From the NCBI GenBank assembly GCA_947069175.1, contig CAMTDV010000017.1, positions 45,579,137-45,643,136 of the forward strand: DNA of 64,000 nucleotides, written 5' to 3'. Positions 11,601 through 22,008 of this stretch are shown one piece after another. A program made the translations under genes and the position numbers. This DNA comes from Scalesia atractyloides. Its lineage: Eukaryota > Streptophyta > Magnoliopsida > Asterales > Asteraceae. The notes under the pieces are model-generated. The model was not told where the DNA came from, made no database searches, and saw only the letters and a list, made by a program, of their open reading frames with translations. The first letter of the stretch is position 1. Each line of letters begins with the position of its first letter.

Positions 11601-11892
11601 ATTTTCTGCTGTTGGCAAACCACATATGGTTGCGGTCTAAAGGACCTCCAGGCGCCCCTGGTTTTGGTTTGGTTACGGACCGTAACCAGATATGGTCGGT
11701 CCGTAACCGCCTCCCAGAAATCAAACTTTTGGCATTTTTCACATATAGTCCCTCAACTTTTATAAGTGTCGTTCAGAGGTTATAACTTTAACATAACGGC
11801 AACTTTGGTCCCTCTCGCTTAGCACGTGGCATACGGGGATCAATGGGACACGTGTCGGGATTTTATAGGACGTAAAAAAAAGAGGTGTTACA
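8679..11892 (-). repeat. long LTR (3,214 bp) of the gag-only element
   Basis: In plus orientation it starts TGTCACACCCCGA and ends GAGGTGTTACA, so on the minus strand it runs TGTAACACCTC to CGGGGTGTGACA. It shares extended similarity with the LTR at 22,727-30,403: CGGAAGTCTTGGATTTAAAT near the low end, the block near 9400 and 28,320 (ATACCCGACCAAGCGGTAAT), and GTTGCGAACCGA. Short open frames inside (for example 11,315-11,765 on both strands) are overlapping, mutually antisense and lack family motifs. Confidence 0.85.
9930..10815. repeat. degenerate tandem repeats inside the long LTR
   Basis: A motif of the form (G)GGCATTTTRGTCAT recurs near 9973, 10,133, 10,455, 10,619 and 10,783, each preceded by an ATATCAGTAGG / CAGTAGGTAAA type segment. 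The spacing is about 160 bp or a multiple of it. The related LTR has similar units near 28,886, 29,044 and 29,203. The units are old and strongly diverged. Confidence 0.7.
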
Positions 11893-12085
11893 TTTGCGGA
11901 TTCTCTCCAGGAACTCCGCCAGCCTGACAAGATGTATGCTCTTTTGGTATGAATGAATAAACGTATGACTTCCGCTGCATTCTACTTCTACTCCATTCTG
12001 TAATAACGTTCTACCGAATCGGTTATCATACGCCCAAACTTCCGTCTAGAACCGTCTGATCAGGACCTACATGCGTATATTAAAT

Positions 12086-13376
12086 AGAGTGAATTACAAG
12101 TTTTGTCCTTAATCTATATATCAAATTTTAGGCGATTTTCACTATCTTTAAAATTGATAAGTTTTGTATTTAAAGTTTCAAAATCATACACGTTATATTC
12201 TTTAGCCATAACCTAGTTAATTTTTTTTGTCAAATCAGATAATATGACCCATACGAAAGTATTATTGTCTTTTACAATTTCTAACAAATAACTAATTTTA
12301 TAAAAACAACAAACAAAAGATCCACATATCTACCCTTTCTCTCTCCACACACACAATCTCTCCCTCTCTCTTAGACACCACCGGCACCTACCACCACCGT
12401 CATCACCAATTCTCTATCACCACCACCACCTAAACCTGCACAACCATCATCTTTCATGGCCACCACCACCACCACACCAGTGTCACCCCCTCCACCGCGC
12501 CACCCACTCCACCGACCTCATTCCCGGCGAAAACCTTTTCCTCTTTTATCTCCGGTTCCTCTCCAACGGCTTCATTGTTCCAATCTGTTCTCCTAGCGAA
12601 AAAATCCCACTGCCTAACTTTCCTTGCGTCCTCAAAAAGCGCAGCCGCATAGATCCACACAACCGCCCTAACCTTATTTGAAATCACAAACGGTAGTAAA
12701 TCGACGGACATGTGTTTTTTATTCCATAATTTTGGCGATTGGCGTGGAGATGTGATTTTGATTCCTTAAATTGGGCGATTGGCGTGGATATTTGATTCCC
12801 TAATTGGTCAAACCTTTAGTCACCAGTAACAAACTCATTTACTTGATATTTGGTTATATATATACTTTTGCAAGTTTCAGTTTTACTCGATCTTGGCAAG
12901 AATCCAGTTTTGTATACGGAACCTATCTATTGGTGAGTAAATTATGGAATTTATTTTCTTCTGTGGATGATTTTAGTGGTTCTTTTGAATTGATTTTTGG
13001 TTAAGGAGATTGACTAATTATCATAGTTTTATTTAATTTAATTTTTCGTAAAGTTATTGTAGACCTAATTGGGTAAAGTTATGTAGGTGGTGTGGTAAGC
13101 AGGAGAGAGCGGTGAGAAAGAGAGTAGTTTTGTTTTTAAAAAATGGTTAGGTATTTAAGTTATTTCCACATTTAGTCTTTGAAAAGGAAAATGATAAAAA
13201 TGCTCTTATGTGCAAGGCACATGACCAGATTTAACTGAAAAAATAAACTGATTAGGGCTAAAAGATATAATGTGTAGGATTTTGAAACATTAAGTACAAA
13301 ACTCATCAATTTAAAGACAAAGGACACTGCCTCACAATAGGTATACACATAAAGGACAAAATTTGAAATTCATTCT
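12086..13376. mobile_element. Mutator-like element with long TIRs, carrying a GC-rich passenger segment
   Basis: The two ends are inverted copies over about 200 bp. The left reads GAATTACAAGTTTTGTCCTT and the right complement GAATTTCAAATTTTGTCCTT, followed by matching blocks such as GATAAGTTTTGTA / GATGAGTTTTGTA and GTTTCAAAATC. The middle (about 12,340-12,715) is clearly more GC-rich, with CCACCACC-type repeats and a plus-strand frame containing DLIPGENLFLFYLRFLS. This looks like a host-gene piece, as in a Pack-MULE, but I do not recognise the gene. The minus-strand frame at 12,454-12,711 ends in low-complexity Trp and is not convincing. A clear 9 bp target duplication could not be fixed. 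Confidence 0.75.
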
Positions 13377-13803
13377 AATAAATATTAATTTACTATACAT
13401 ATAAAAGCTTATAAAAACCTTTCGGGCCCTTTAAAAATTTGGGACTCGAGCGATAGCACGGGTTGGTCGGCCCAAGAGTCGGCCTTGACCTCAAATGTTA
13501 TCTATCGAGAGGTGTTACGTGATGAATGAATTACTTGTGAGTGAGAACGCAATGATTTTTTATGCCTTTGGTGTTTTACGCAGTTAAATTCCAAATATAG
13601 TTACATGATGTTATTATTTTACACACTTTGGTCTTTTTTACTCACTTATTTATTTTTCTCTTACAAATTAATTAAGAATTTGTTATGGAAAAGAAAGAGA
13701 GCAAAATCGAATGTGTGTTAGGTATCTACCTATCTATCATATATTATATATAACAATATCGTGATAAAACATATGTAACTAAAATACTTAACATTTTTTG
13801 TAG
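13377..13803. other. AT-rich sequence, no gene seen
   Basis: It contains a GC-rich patch (13,420-13,485, CTTTCGGGCCCTTTAAAA) that looks like a gene or element remnant. No frame or boundary supports a call. Confidence 0.4.
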
Positions 13804-13999
13804 TTCCCAAACCTGCTCCTACTACTACTGATGTATCAGTTAAAGAGGAGAACATAGAAGAAACTCATCCTTCAAAGGATGTAACAATTAAATAGGAAGA
13901 GATACAAGATATTTGGAGGACACTGATCTTCATAATGACAAATGGTGGTGTGACAATATAGATGACATCCTTGAGATGTTTAAGTTGTATGATTACTAA
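13804..13999 (+). pseudogene. 3' exon fragment of a transcription-factor-like gene
   Basis: A pyrimidine-rich acceptor (TTTTTTGTAG, ending at 13,803) is followed by a coding-like stretch. It begins PKPAPTTTDVSVKEENIEE, hits a TAG at 13,891, and after a one-base frame change reads KWWCDNIDDILEMF and ends LYDY with stop TAA at 13,997-13,999. The acidic Trp-containing C-terminus resembles the tails of plant regulators such as R2R3-MYB proteins. No DNA-binding domain is present, so the family is a guess. The stop and frameshift mark it as a pseudogene fragment. Confidence 0.45.
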
Positions 14000-14566
14000 A
14001 TTAATCTCATCTTGATGCAAAGTACTTCACAGTTGAGCTTTTAGTTTTCAACTTTTATGTTTAAGACTTATATTTCCTTATCTGTGTGCTACTTCATTTA
14101 ACTTATATGTTTAAAACTTATTTTTTTCTTATTCGTGTGTTACTTTATTGTATCAACGGTTTCTTGAAGTCATTGATAATTTAAGTGCTAAATTTAATAG
14201 ATACTAGATACGTGTAACACTTATGGCATATATCCACCACAATAATGAAACCATAGATATGATATGAATAAGAAAACTACAATAGACGAGCGCCGCAATG
14301 CAAAGTGTCACCCTCGTCGCATCGCGCGGGCACCCTATTGATACATATTTATATTGTAATTTTGTATATAAATAAGATGATATGTAATATTTGGGTATTA
14401 TTACTATAGTTATAAATAACATGTATTTAATAAGTTATTTAGGCTATAAAGTTTAGTTAAGTTTGAGCTAAGTTTATTAAACTGTCTCAGTTCTAGTTTT
14501 TAACAACAATTTAATTTTCAAGCCAAGTTTTATTTCATCAAAAAAATTGTCAAGTTACATCAAAAC
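14000..14566. other. AT-rich spacer with an eroded Helitron-like end
   Basis: No coding frame is seen. At 14,310-14,335 the sequence GCATCGCGCGGGCACCCTA resembles the GC-rich hairpin and CTRR end of plant Helitrons, but the terminus is not intact. Confidence 0.35.
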
Positions 14567-15105
14567 AGAAGGTAGACTGGCAACAAGTTGTACCACCACT
14601 TTTTTCTGAATTGCAAACCCTAACCTTCCAAAGACAAACCGCTGCCCCCTCCCCCCCCCTCCCCCGAGGGGTTGAACAATGGTTGTAGATGACCCGCTGA
14701 ACCCTGGTCAGGAAGTGGATAGCTTCTGGCGCTAGGGAGCCAAATGTACCAAAGGAGATATGCTGGTTTTCTGCGCAAGCTTTAGCGTGCTTATCCACTT
14801 TCTTTGATTCTGCCTTTCTTGCTGCTTGTCCAGCTACAAACCGGCTTTCCCTTAAAACAACCAAAGGGGAAACCCCGTGAGGTCCACACAAGCATGTTTC
14901 CCCCAACCCAGCCAAAGGCTAGCAGATCCGCTGGCCGTAGAGTAGATCTCCCTTCCATAGGGTCCATGAGGAAATTCACAGGGACCTCTTTCTTAGCAGA
15001 GATCCCAGCTCTTCTTAGGATGTCCCACAAAACCTTCCACACCCAGTCATGCCGATATTTGAACTCAGAGAGCTCTTTACAATGAACTGCGTGCTCCTCG
15101 TATTT
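14567..15105 (-). pseudogene. C-terminal fragment of a reverse-transcriptase-type protein with restriction-like endonuclease
   Basis: The minus strand reads RAGISAKKEVPVNFL, STLRPADLLAFGWVGG, RFVAGQAARKAESKKVDKH and TFGSLAPEAIHFLTRVQRV, in more than one frame. The same protein tail occurs at 51,661-52,362. RPAD followed by an Asp-Thr element and a Lys-rich helix is the layout of the restriction-like endonuclease of R2-type non-LTR elements. That family assignment is inference. A run of C (14,645-14,664) interrupts the frame. Only the last third of the domain is present. Confidence 0.6.
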
Positions 15106-15841
15106 AACAATTGAATATTGAATAAACTATGAGGGCTTAACCCATTTATGCCCCAGCCAAACTATGCGCAAAATAATTGGCTTTTTCGGTTTAACGGTTA
15201 AAACTTTTGTTTTTGACAAAATCATTAGGAAGATGGTTTTGTTATATAAGATATACATGCATGCATACTACAAAAGTAAAGAAAAAAGATATAATGAAAG
15301 TGTAAAAAGTTGGTTTGAGTTTTAAATTATCAATTAAACGGGTAAATCATCAAAATCAAAACATGAAACAAACCTTTCAAATTGTCAACCGAAGAGTTCT
15401 AATAAGGAAAAAATGTTCAAATACATAGTCTTCTAAAAGTAAGAAGTCGTAGAAAAAGTATCAAACGAATTCCGATTGAACTCATTTTACTCGCATTGGA
15501 ACCGTATCGTTGAATTCTACGATTTTAGGTTTTCGCTATTGGATTTTTAGCTTGTAGATTTTAAAATTTTTAGACCATTGTGTCTTTTTATTTGAAATTG
15601 TTTATTTATTTATTTTATTTTTGTCATTGTGTATTTTTTCCCGGGTATTGTGTTATATTTTGTTCAACATTGTGTTATATTTTACGATACATTGTGTTTT
15701 TGTACACTTTCTATATTTAGAAGATTAATATATTTGATTTTAAGATCAAATCGGTTTTAAACTTTTATCAGCACCACTATTCGATACCAACTAAACTTAA
15801 AAAAGTATCTCAAGATATGTGATGTGAATTGGAATTGAGTT
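15106..15841. other. AT-rich spacer, nothing recognised
   Basis: Simple TTTTATTT / TGTGTT-rich sequence. It has no frame of note and no terminal repeats that I can pair. Confidence 0.5.
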
Positions 15842-18014
15842 TCTCCAACTAATGTATATATATTAATAAATGAGATGATTTGGGTCATGTAGCATGTGAT
15901 GGTGAAGCTTTTTTGCTGACGTGGCATGTTATGATGTAGGTATATGGTGATTTTAGGGGGAATCCATTCTCAAACTCAATACACAAAAAACATCCACGCG
16001 GGATCCGAATAGGATCCGGTTCGACCCAATAATCCAAACGGATCCTTTATATCTTCTTTTACTCATTCTTCTTTGTGACGCTTCCACATTCCATAAACCC
16101 TAAAAACCAAAGTTGTTAGTCATGTTATTTGGTTCAGTAATCCTTCATCAAAATCTCAAAAATGCTTCTTCCGTTCCTCTGCTATGTTTCTTAAGTATAG
16201 AAGACGATGATGGTGGTGTTTAGGGTTTGAGAAACAACGACTTAAGCAGTGGTGGAGACGAAGGGGATTCATCAATCTTAATCACAAGTATATTCTTCTT
16301 CCTTCTTGGTCTTTGATTTTTTTTTCTCCATGTTATTGTTCTTTTCATCTTTGTTTTTATTGGTAATCTTTATTTTTGTTCAGTTTACATTTTTTACAAA
16401 TGAGTTCAGATTAGGGTTTTTTTGTTTAGATTTGTTACTCGATTTTGTTCAGATTAGGATTGTTTTTGTTCATGTGGGTATTTCAAGATGCAAGATTTTA
16501 GTAAATTGTTAAGATTTTCGCGAAATTTGGTATTTTCTTGACATTTTTTCATGTGGATATTTCAAGATTCATGATTTTTTTTGTAAGAATTAAGCTTTTT
16601 GTTCTTGACATCTTTGATGGATTTCTTGACTTTTTTCATGTATTGATTCAAAGTTTATGCTCAATGTTTGTTTGATGAACAACATGAATTCTGAGGTAGT
16701 AATTGTTATTTAATGAGAATTCAATATAATGATTTTTTTTATTTATATGGTTTAAACTTATGAACATAGGTGATGAAATTAAAAATCTTATTTCAGGATT
16801 ATATATATTTTTTTATGAACCTTTAGTTATTTACAAGAACCATTTTAGGTACTTTCAAATATGGTTAGGCTTTATTATAAGAAACATTTCAATCAATTAT
16901 GTGTATATTTGGTAACCGAATATAATATTGAAATATCAATGTCATTACCAATTTTTTATTACTCACTTTTAAACATCATGTAAATGAATTTTAAGTTAAA
17001 AGATGGAATAGAAACATAAATTCTTGGAAGTTAATTCAAATTTAAATATTATATTTTTCTTCCTTTAATAGTTAATAAAATGAATTGGTTCTTTCATGGA
17101 TTTTTAACATATCCGTATATGTAGATGTAGATATAAATATCATCCTCCACTTTTTAGTGATTATTTTATACTATTGCAGCTATTGAAACATCTCTTTGTT
17201 CTTGGTAATCATAGTTCCATCGTTTTTCGATTACCTTCACGGTTATTGGTCTTCAAAGGATATGTTACAACCTTTCTCTAAGTTTGAATACATTAGATTA
17301 AGGTAAGGATAAGCTATATGTTATTTTCATATACGAATCACCGATTATGTTATTTTTATGGTACGAATTAATACATTAACTTGATCTGAATCATTTGACC
17401 ACAATATTTATGAGGATTTATTATGAGTTTTCGTTTATGTGTGTTATTATGATTTTAGTCATTTGCGTATTTGATTTTTTACCAGTCAATTGCGTATTAT
17501 GATTTTAGTAGCTTTCTTTGAATTTTTTACCAGTCTATGGCTTTCAGTTTGCCTATGCATATAGTATCAAAAGAGTTATAAGCTCATAAACACGGCATGT
17601 TTTTCTCAATGTTGTTACAATTTGGAATTTGGCTTTTCAAGTTGGGGTTTTCGCACCCCTAATGTAGAGTAGTTGTGCATATGCATGACTTAATTTATAG
17701 GGCAAAGTGATATTTGGAGTTTGTGTGCTACATTGAAAAAAAATGGCTTCCACCTAAAAACAAGGTTAGTATGTTTATTGATTTAATTATTTATCATGTA
17801 AAATTGACCCCAGTACCTTGCGACAGAAATTGTAAGATCCAGAAAAACTGTGAACCGCCTTTATGAAATAAACCTCGGTTGTTGCATCTAGGAGAAAGCG
17901 TTGGTATGTCCTTCACATTTATTGGTTAACGTTTAACTTGTATGGGTTGACCCGTTCATAAGTAAATGGGTTGAATTCGTCAACTATAAAGTACCTTAAT
18001 AATTTTTTTTGCAG

Positions 18015-18165
18015 ATTTGGATATTACGAATCCAAAACTCATGAATGAGTCAAGGACGATTCAGATAGCAATAGGGTAGGGTCGACATGTTAGCAAAGTT
18101 GTCGAGATGTTCGAAGAGTATATACGACTTGCCAAAAGCTGGAGCAAGATGAAGGGTTTATCTAG
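18015..18165 (+). pseudogene. SRP54: captured exon of SRP54 (M-domain region)
   Basis: The exon is framed by an acceptor TTTTTTTTGCAG (ends 18,014) and a donor AG/GTATGT (18,166). It reads TNPKLMNESRT, one in-frame TAG, then EEYIRLAKSWSKMKG. This matches the methionine-rich M domain of the 54 kDa subunit of the signal recognition particle, which binds signal peptides and 7S RNA during cotranslational targeting to the ER. The family usually has an Arg-Gly-Ser-Gly-Arg element where this copy has the stop. The rest of the gene (GTPase NG domain) is absent from the window. It is a dead captured fragment. Confidence 0.8.
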
Positions 18166-18439
18166 GTATGTTAATAACACTGTGGCCTATAAAATATAAA
18201 TTCATGGTTATAAATGATTGTTATTTGCCTATCCCATGTCTTTTGGCATGACCAACAATGAACTTTAATGCATACATGAAGATGGCAAATTGTATTTTTT
18301 TGCTGAATTCTTATATATACCATGAAACAGAACAAAATCGTGTTTATTACATCTTAATTCTTATATATACCATGAATGGTTATTGTTGGTTCTTTTTTGG
18401 CGCAAATACACCGACTTTATTGATGTTATGTATGTTCTT

Positions 18440-18970
18440 TAACTTTATAGATTATCAAGATAAAGAACATCAACAAGTCTCATGTTGCATTGAAGGTATC
18501 ACCAATTGTGCATTTGTTGTTAATGATTTTTGGCATTGTTTTAGTAGTTTATGTTCGTCTTCCGATTCATTTTCAAACCATAATATGGCGCCCTTTCAAG
18601 TGCTTGCATAATGTTATGTTTAACTATCGTTATTTGATTATCTCTGATGCAGAAAGAATTTGCTCAACTTATATGTGACTATAAAAGAGACAATGGGACA
18701 CAATCTAGTGGAATGGACCAGATACATATGGAATTAATTTTTCCATTTATATTTTACATATGATGCCTTTATGTCATAATTAAACTGTTTTGTTTACTGA
18801 ACTAGGCAATATCCATTTAGCCAAAACTTGGTTTGCTAAGCTCATAGATTTCAACCCAATTCGTGCAACTTCCAGCTGGCAATTCTTTTGTGATAGCTCA
18901 TTCGTTGGCTGAATCTCAGAAAGCAGTAGCTGGAACAACCGACTATAATATTTGGGTTGTTGAGTGGCGT
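18440..18970 (+). other. further exon-like segments of unknown origin in the Helitron
   Basis: Three short frames sit between plausible splice sites: IIKIKNINKSHVALK (about 18,451-18,496), KEFAQLICDYKRDNGTQSSG (after the acceptor GATGCAG at 18,652) and ESQKAVAGTTDYNIWVVEWR (to the donor GTAAGT at 18,979). The last has a QxVAG-like motif reminiscent of phytocystatins, but this is weak. No confident gene assignment. Confidence 0.3.
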
Positions 18971-19912
18971 GTAGCTTTCGTAAGTACAAAACACTTTCTT
19001 TGTATTCTTTTTCTGTTATTTTGTTTATTGTTACAGTTGAAAAAGGAATGCTTTTTTAATGATACATAAAGCAATCTCATCTATTTCTGATCGTCATTGC
19101 ATTTTTGGAATTTTTTCAGATTGTGCTTTGTATAAAATTTGGAATGGAGCCGGAAGAGACAATATCAAAAGCGAAAACACTTTCATATGCAGAATGGTTA
19201 TGTGTATCGTTTACTTTTGAATGTTTTTATTTGGGTTATTATGTATTCTTCCTATCAGGTCGAGCATGTAAACTACAATTCTTTTTAACTATAACAGAAA
19301 CGGGACAAGCGGGTGGAACATGTCAAATTTGACCAAAAATGTATTTTTAATACATTTAGTCTCCTACATCATTGTACATACATCAGTCTCCTACATTCTG
19401 TATTGAAATAATATAATTATTTTCATCATATATGACACCAATTATTTATGGAAAGAAGCCGGTATATTGTCTAATTTGATCCTTACACTTTTTGGTATTC
19501 TTGATGTTTATTATGGCATTTGCATACTCTATATGGTTTTGCGTTGTCTTTTCGTTATTTCTTAAGTGGTTGCTTGGAGTGGTACTGCTAATGCAAGTTA
19601 CTTTCGGAGCTTAATTTGTCTTGTCATCATGAAAGTTGAAGAATATACAAAAAGCTCTTGTCGTAGGTATGTATTCTATTTTCTTTTTTTATTATTTTTT
19701 CCTTGAATTTAACATTAAATTAGAAAAGTCTCTAATGTGATACTTTGGTTTCTTCATTATAGTATTGTTTCCAAATATTTCATCACCAAAGGTATGTATT
19801 ACAATATCTAGCATCCAAAATGTGTATGTCTGATTTGACTTTTTGGAGTCAAATAGGTTAATTTACTTCAAGTTTTCAAGAACTATTTACTTTGTGTAGA
19901 TATTACTTGCAG

Positions 19913-20264
19913 GCTTTTGAATCAAGATTTGTGTTTGAAGACAAAACAATCCAAAGAGTGGAATTGGTTGTTTTAACCACAATGAGATGGAGAATGCAAT
20001 CAATGGCTCCATTTTCTTACGTTGATTCATTCATTAGGAAGCTTAGGGATTGTGGTCAAAGTCAAACCAATTCAAGATCTCTAACCTTGAAGTCTTCCCA
20101 AATGATTTTATCTATGATCAAAGGTAAAAGATTAAAATGTTATTTAGATACAATTTATTCAGTGAAGGATTGAGTTTCTTGATAAAAAGAAAAATAAGAG
20201 GGTAAATTCGTAATTTGACAATGCAGGGATTGACTTCTTGGAATTTCAACCTTCTGAGATGTAG
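19913..20264 (+). pseudogene. CYCD: captured D-type cyclin fragment, two exons
   Basis: Exon 1 (19,913-20,123) follows an acceptor TACTTGCAG and reads FVFEDKTIQRVELVVLT, MRWRMQSMAPFSYVDSFI and QMILSMIKG. A 103-base intron (GT 20,124 to AG 20,226) follows. Exon 2 (20,227-20,264) continues in phase as GIDFLEFQPSE, then stops. The MELLVL-like helix, the WRM element, the PFSYVD element and the FLEFxPSE element are in the order seen in plant CYCD proteins, across the junction of the N- and C-terminal cyclin boxes. CYCD pairs with CDKA to phosphorylate the retinoblastoma-related protein at G1/S. The LxCxE end and the rest of the cyclin box are missing. Splice phase is intact, so capture was of genomic DNA. 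Confidence 0.85.
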
Positions 20265-20475
20265 TGGCTATGTCTATATGGTAGATAGTTATTAAAATCA
20301 TTCTCCAACTTTTATCCAAGGTTTTACACCGATGATGTCTATAGAAGGATATGCAGCTGTAAAGGCCAATGGGCGGGATAGTTATTAAAATCAACAACCA
20401 AATTGGGGATTGTTGATGGAATCTTCCCCACCTTCGAAATTGATCTCCAATCATTCTCCAGCTTTTTTGATGCAG

Positions 20476-20600
20476 CTTTTATTTGATGTTTCATCTGGTG
20501 GTGGTGCTTCGAGTGTCGGTGATGGCAGTGTGGGATATATTGAGCATACCGTCCTCATTTGATACATCAATTTTGGATCTTGCACTTTATTTCTCATCGG
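20476..20600 (+). pseudogene. captured exon of a LysM-domain protein (probable)
   Basis: The acceptor TTTTTTGATGCAG ends at 20,475 and the donor GTAAG starts at 20,601. The frame reads LLFDVSSGGGASSVG and GYIEHTV, then needs a one-base correction to SSFDTSILDLALYF. The YIEHxV-S-FDT pattern followed by a hydrophobic helix is like the start of the LysM fold in plant LysM proteins. The fragment is short and frameshifted, so the call is moderate. Confidence 0.45.
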
Positions 20601-21667
20601 GTAAGTTATGTTTCTTGCGAATTGAATTTTATATTTGTACATTGAATTTTATGTTTGTTTTTTATTTTGTAATATTGGGACTAATGTATCGGGTTTGTTC
20701 TGAATCGTTGGCGGAAACTCAAAATTTGGAGAAATATTGGGTTAAATATGTCCGAGAACTTGACCTCTCTAAATGAAGTTCAGTTGTCTTGAATAGGAAC
20801 TTGAAGACCCATCGCATATTAAGTCAAGTTGTTAATGGCAGCTTTTGCTTGGGCTTGATGCGAATACGGCGAAGTGAGAACTTCACATAATTATTATGTT
20901 CAGAATGTTTCAGTTCTAAATGAAAAGATGAATCTTGGTACATTTGTGTAATTCTTTATTTCGCTTAAAGCTATTTAGTTGTTTATAACTTGATCTTTAT
21001 AATATTATGTGCATTTAAGCCATTTAGTTTACACTTTTGTTTAAGGGTTCCTATTTTTTTCTTTTAAAGTGATTTGTTTTTAACCCATTTGACCCATTTC
21101 ATTTTTAGGTTTAAATAAGTTTTTAAATCAACATTTTTTTCTCTTTCCATCTTTGAGATTATTTGATGATCACTTTAGCAAAAGGCGAAACCATTCATAT
21201 TTAGGTTTTTATAATTAGTTATCGCTAAATGTATGTCAAAAAGAACATAGAATATACGGGAGTGAAAATTGGTTCTTTCAATGTATAGATAACGAAACGA
21301 TCATTAATGAATCGTTTAAAGATTAAAGATACTTACCTAAAGTATCACAAAGTTCATTTATTATCTATGGAGTTATGACTTATGTTATTTTTTGTTCGGT
21401 CCGTAAAGTTAAACTGGTTTTAATCTATTACGTTTAAAACTAATTAACTCAATTGACCAACTGGAAAATGAAAAATAATTAATTAATTGGATTCAAAATT
21501 GTATGGCAAGGTCAAAATGAAATATAAATAACTTGCTATGATTACATTACTAAATTTAATAAGAACACAAAATCTATCATTACATACCATTTTATAAAAT
21601 AAATTATAGTTGGTTTTAGACAAAAATTAAATATTCAACCTGTGAGTATTCACGGGTGATAACCTAG

Positions 21668-22008
21668 TAGTTTATAAAATCAAATATGATAATAATTATT
21701 ATGTTAAATACTTTTCATAGGAAAGCTACTATTTAGACCTCATATATTTAAAATCACATTTTTCTCTTATGCCATTAAAAACATGTTTTTCTTATATAAA
21801 TAAATTATTATACACACTCCAATCACTATTCAGTGCGTCCAACATCTCCTATTAATCAAGTTTATTTCAACTTTTAAGTGTAATTCAACTTTTAAGTGTA
21901 ATATATTATGTATACCATAATTTTGCCTTCCTCTTTCTACTTGAAAATTTAGTTTTAAACGTTAATTTGTTTCAAATAAGGTAATATTTATATGTATTAA
22001 ATAACAAC
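21668..22008. other. AT-rich spacer
   Basis: No frame, RNA gene or terminal repeats recognised. A short direct repeat TTTTAAGTGTAA lies near 21,875-21,902. Confidence 0.5.

Larger units (their letters stand above)
7254..11892 (-). mobile_element. gag-only gypsy-like LTR element (5' LTR, primer site, gag-like ORF), cut by the copia
   Basis: A 3.2 kb LTR (8679-11892) is followed on the minus strand by a tRNA-iMet primer site (8663-8675) and one degenerate proline-rich gag-like frame (8498-7345). No protease, polymerase or integrase follows before the copia edge at 7253, so the copy is either a non-autonomous gag-only element or was truncated by the copia insertion. The 3' LTR is not in the window. 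Confidence 0.7.
15842..21667 (+). mobile_element. Helitron-like element with captured host-gene fragments
   Basis: The 3' end has the Helitron form: a hairpin CCTGTGA-GTAT-TCACGGG (21,639-21,656), an 11-base tail and terminal CTAG (21,664-21,667), followed by host T. A 5' TC end is proposed at about 15,842 (TCTCCAACTAATG...), where the composition also changes, but it is not preceded by the expected A, so the 5' boundary is tentative. There is no RepHel gene, so the element would be non-autonomous. Within it, plus-strand exon-like pieces with splice signals match SRP54 (18,015-18,165), a D-type cyclin (19,913-20,264) and a LysM protein (20,476-20,600), all in the element's orientation. Confidence 0.65.

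Noticed and set aside
11315..11785. Four overlapping frames on both strands
   Set aside because: They lie inside an LTR, are antisense to each other and are not shared in frame with the related LTR.
12454..12711. 85-residue minus-strand frame as a gene
   Set aside because: It ends in a poly-Trp artefact of CCACCACC repeats. The plus-strand frame of the same stretch looks more gene-like, but is unassigned.
14550..15085. Two overlapping opposite-strand frames as separate genes
   Set aside because: The minus-strand pieces match the endonuclease tail also seen at 51.7-52.4 kb. The plus-strand frame is its shadow.
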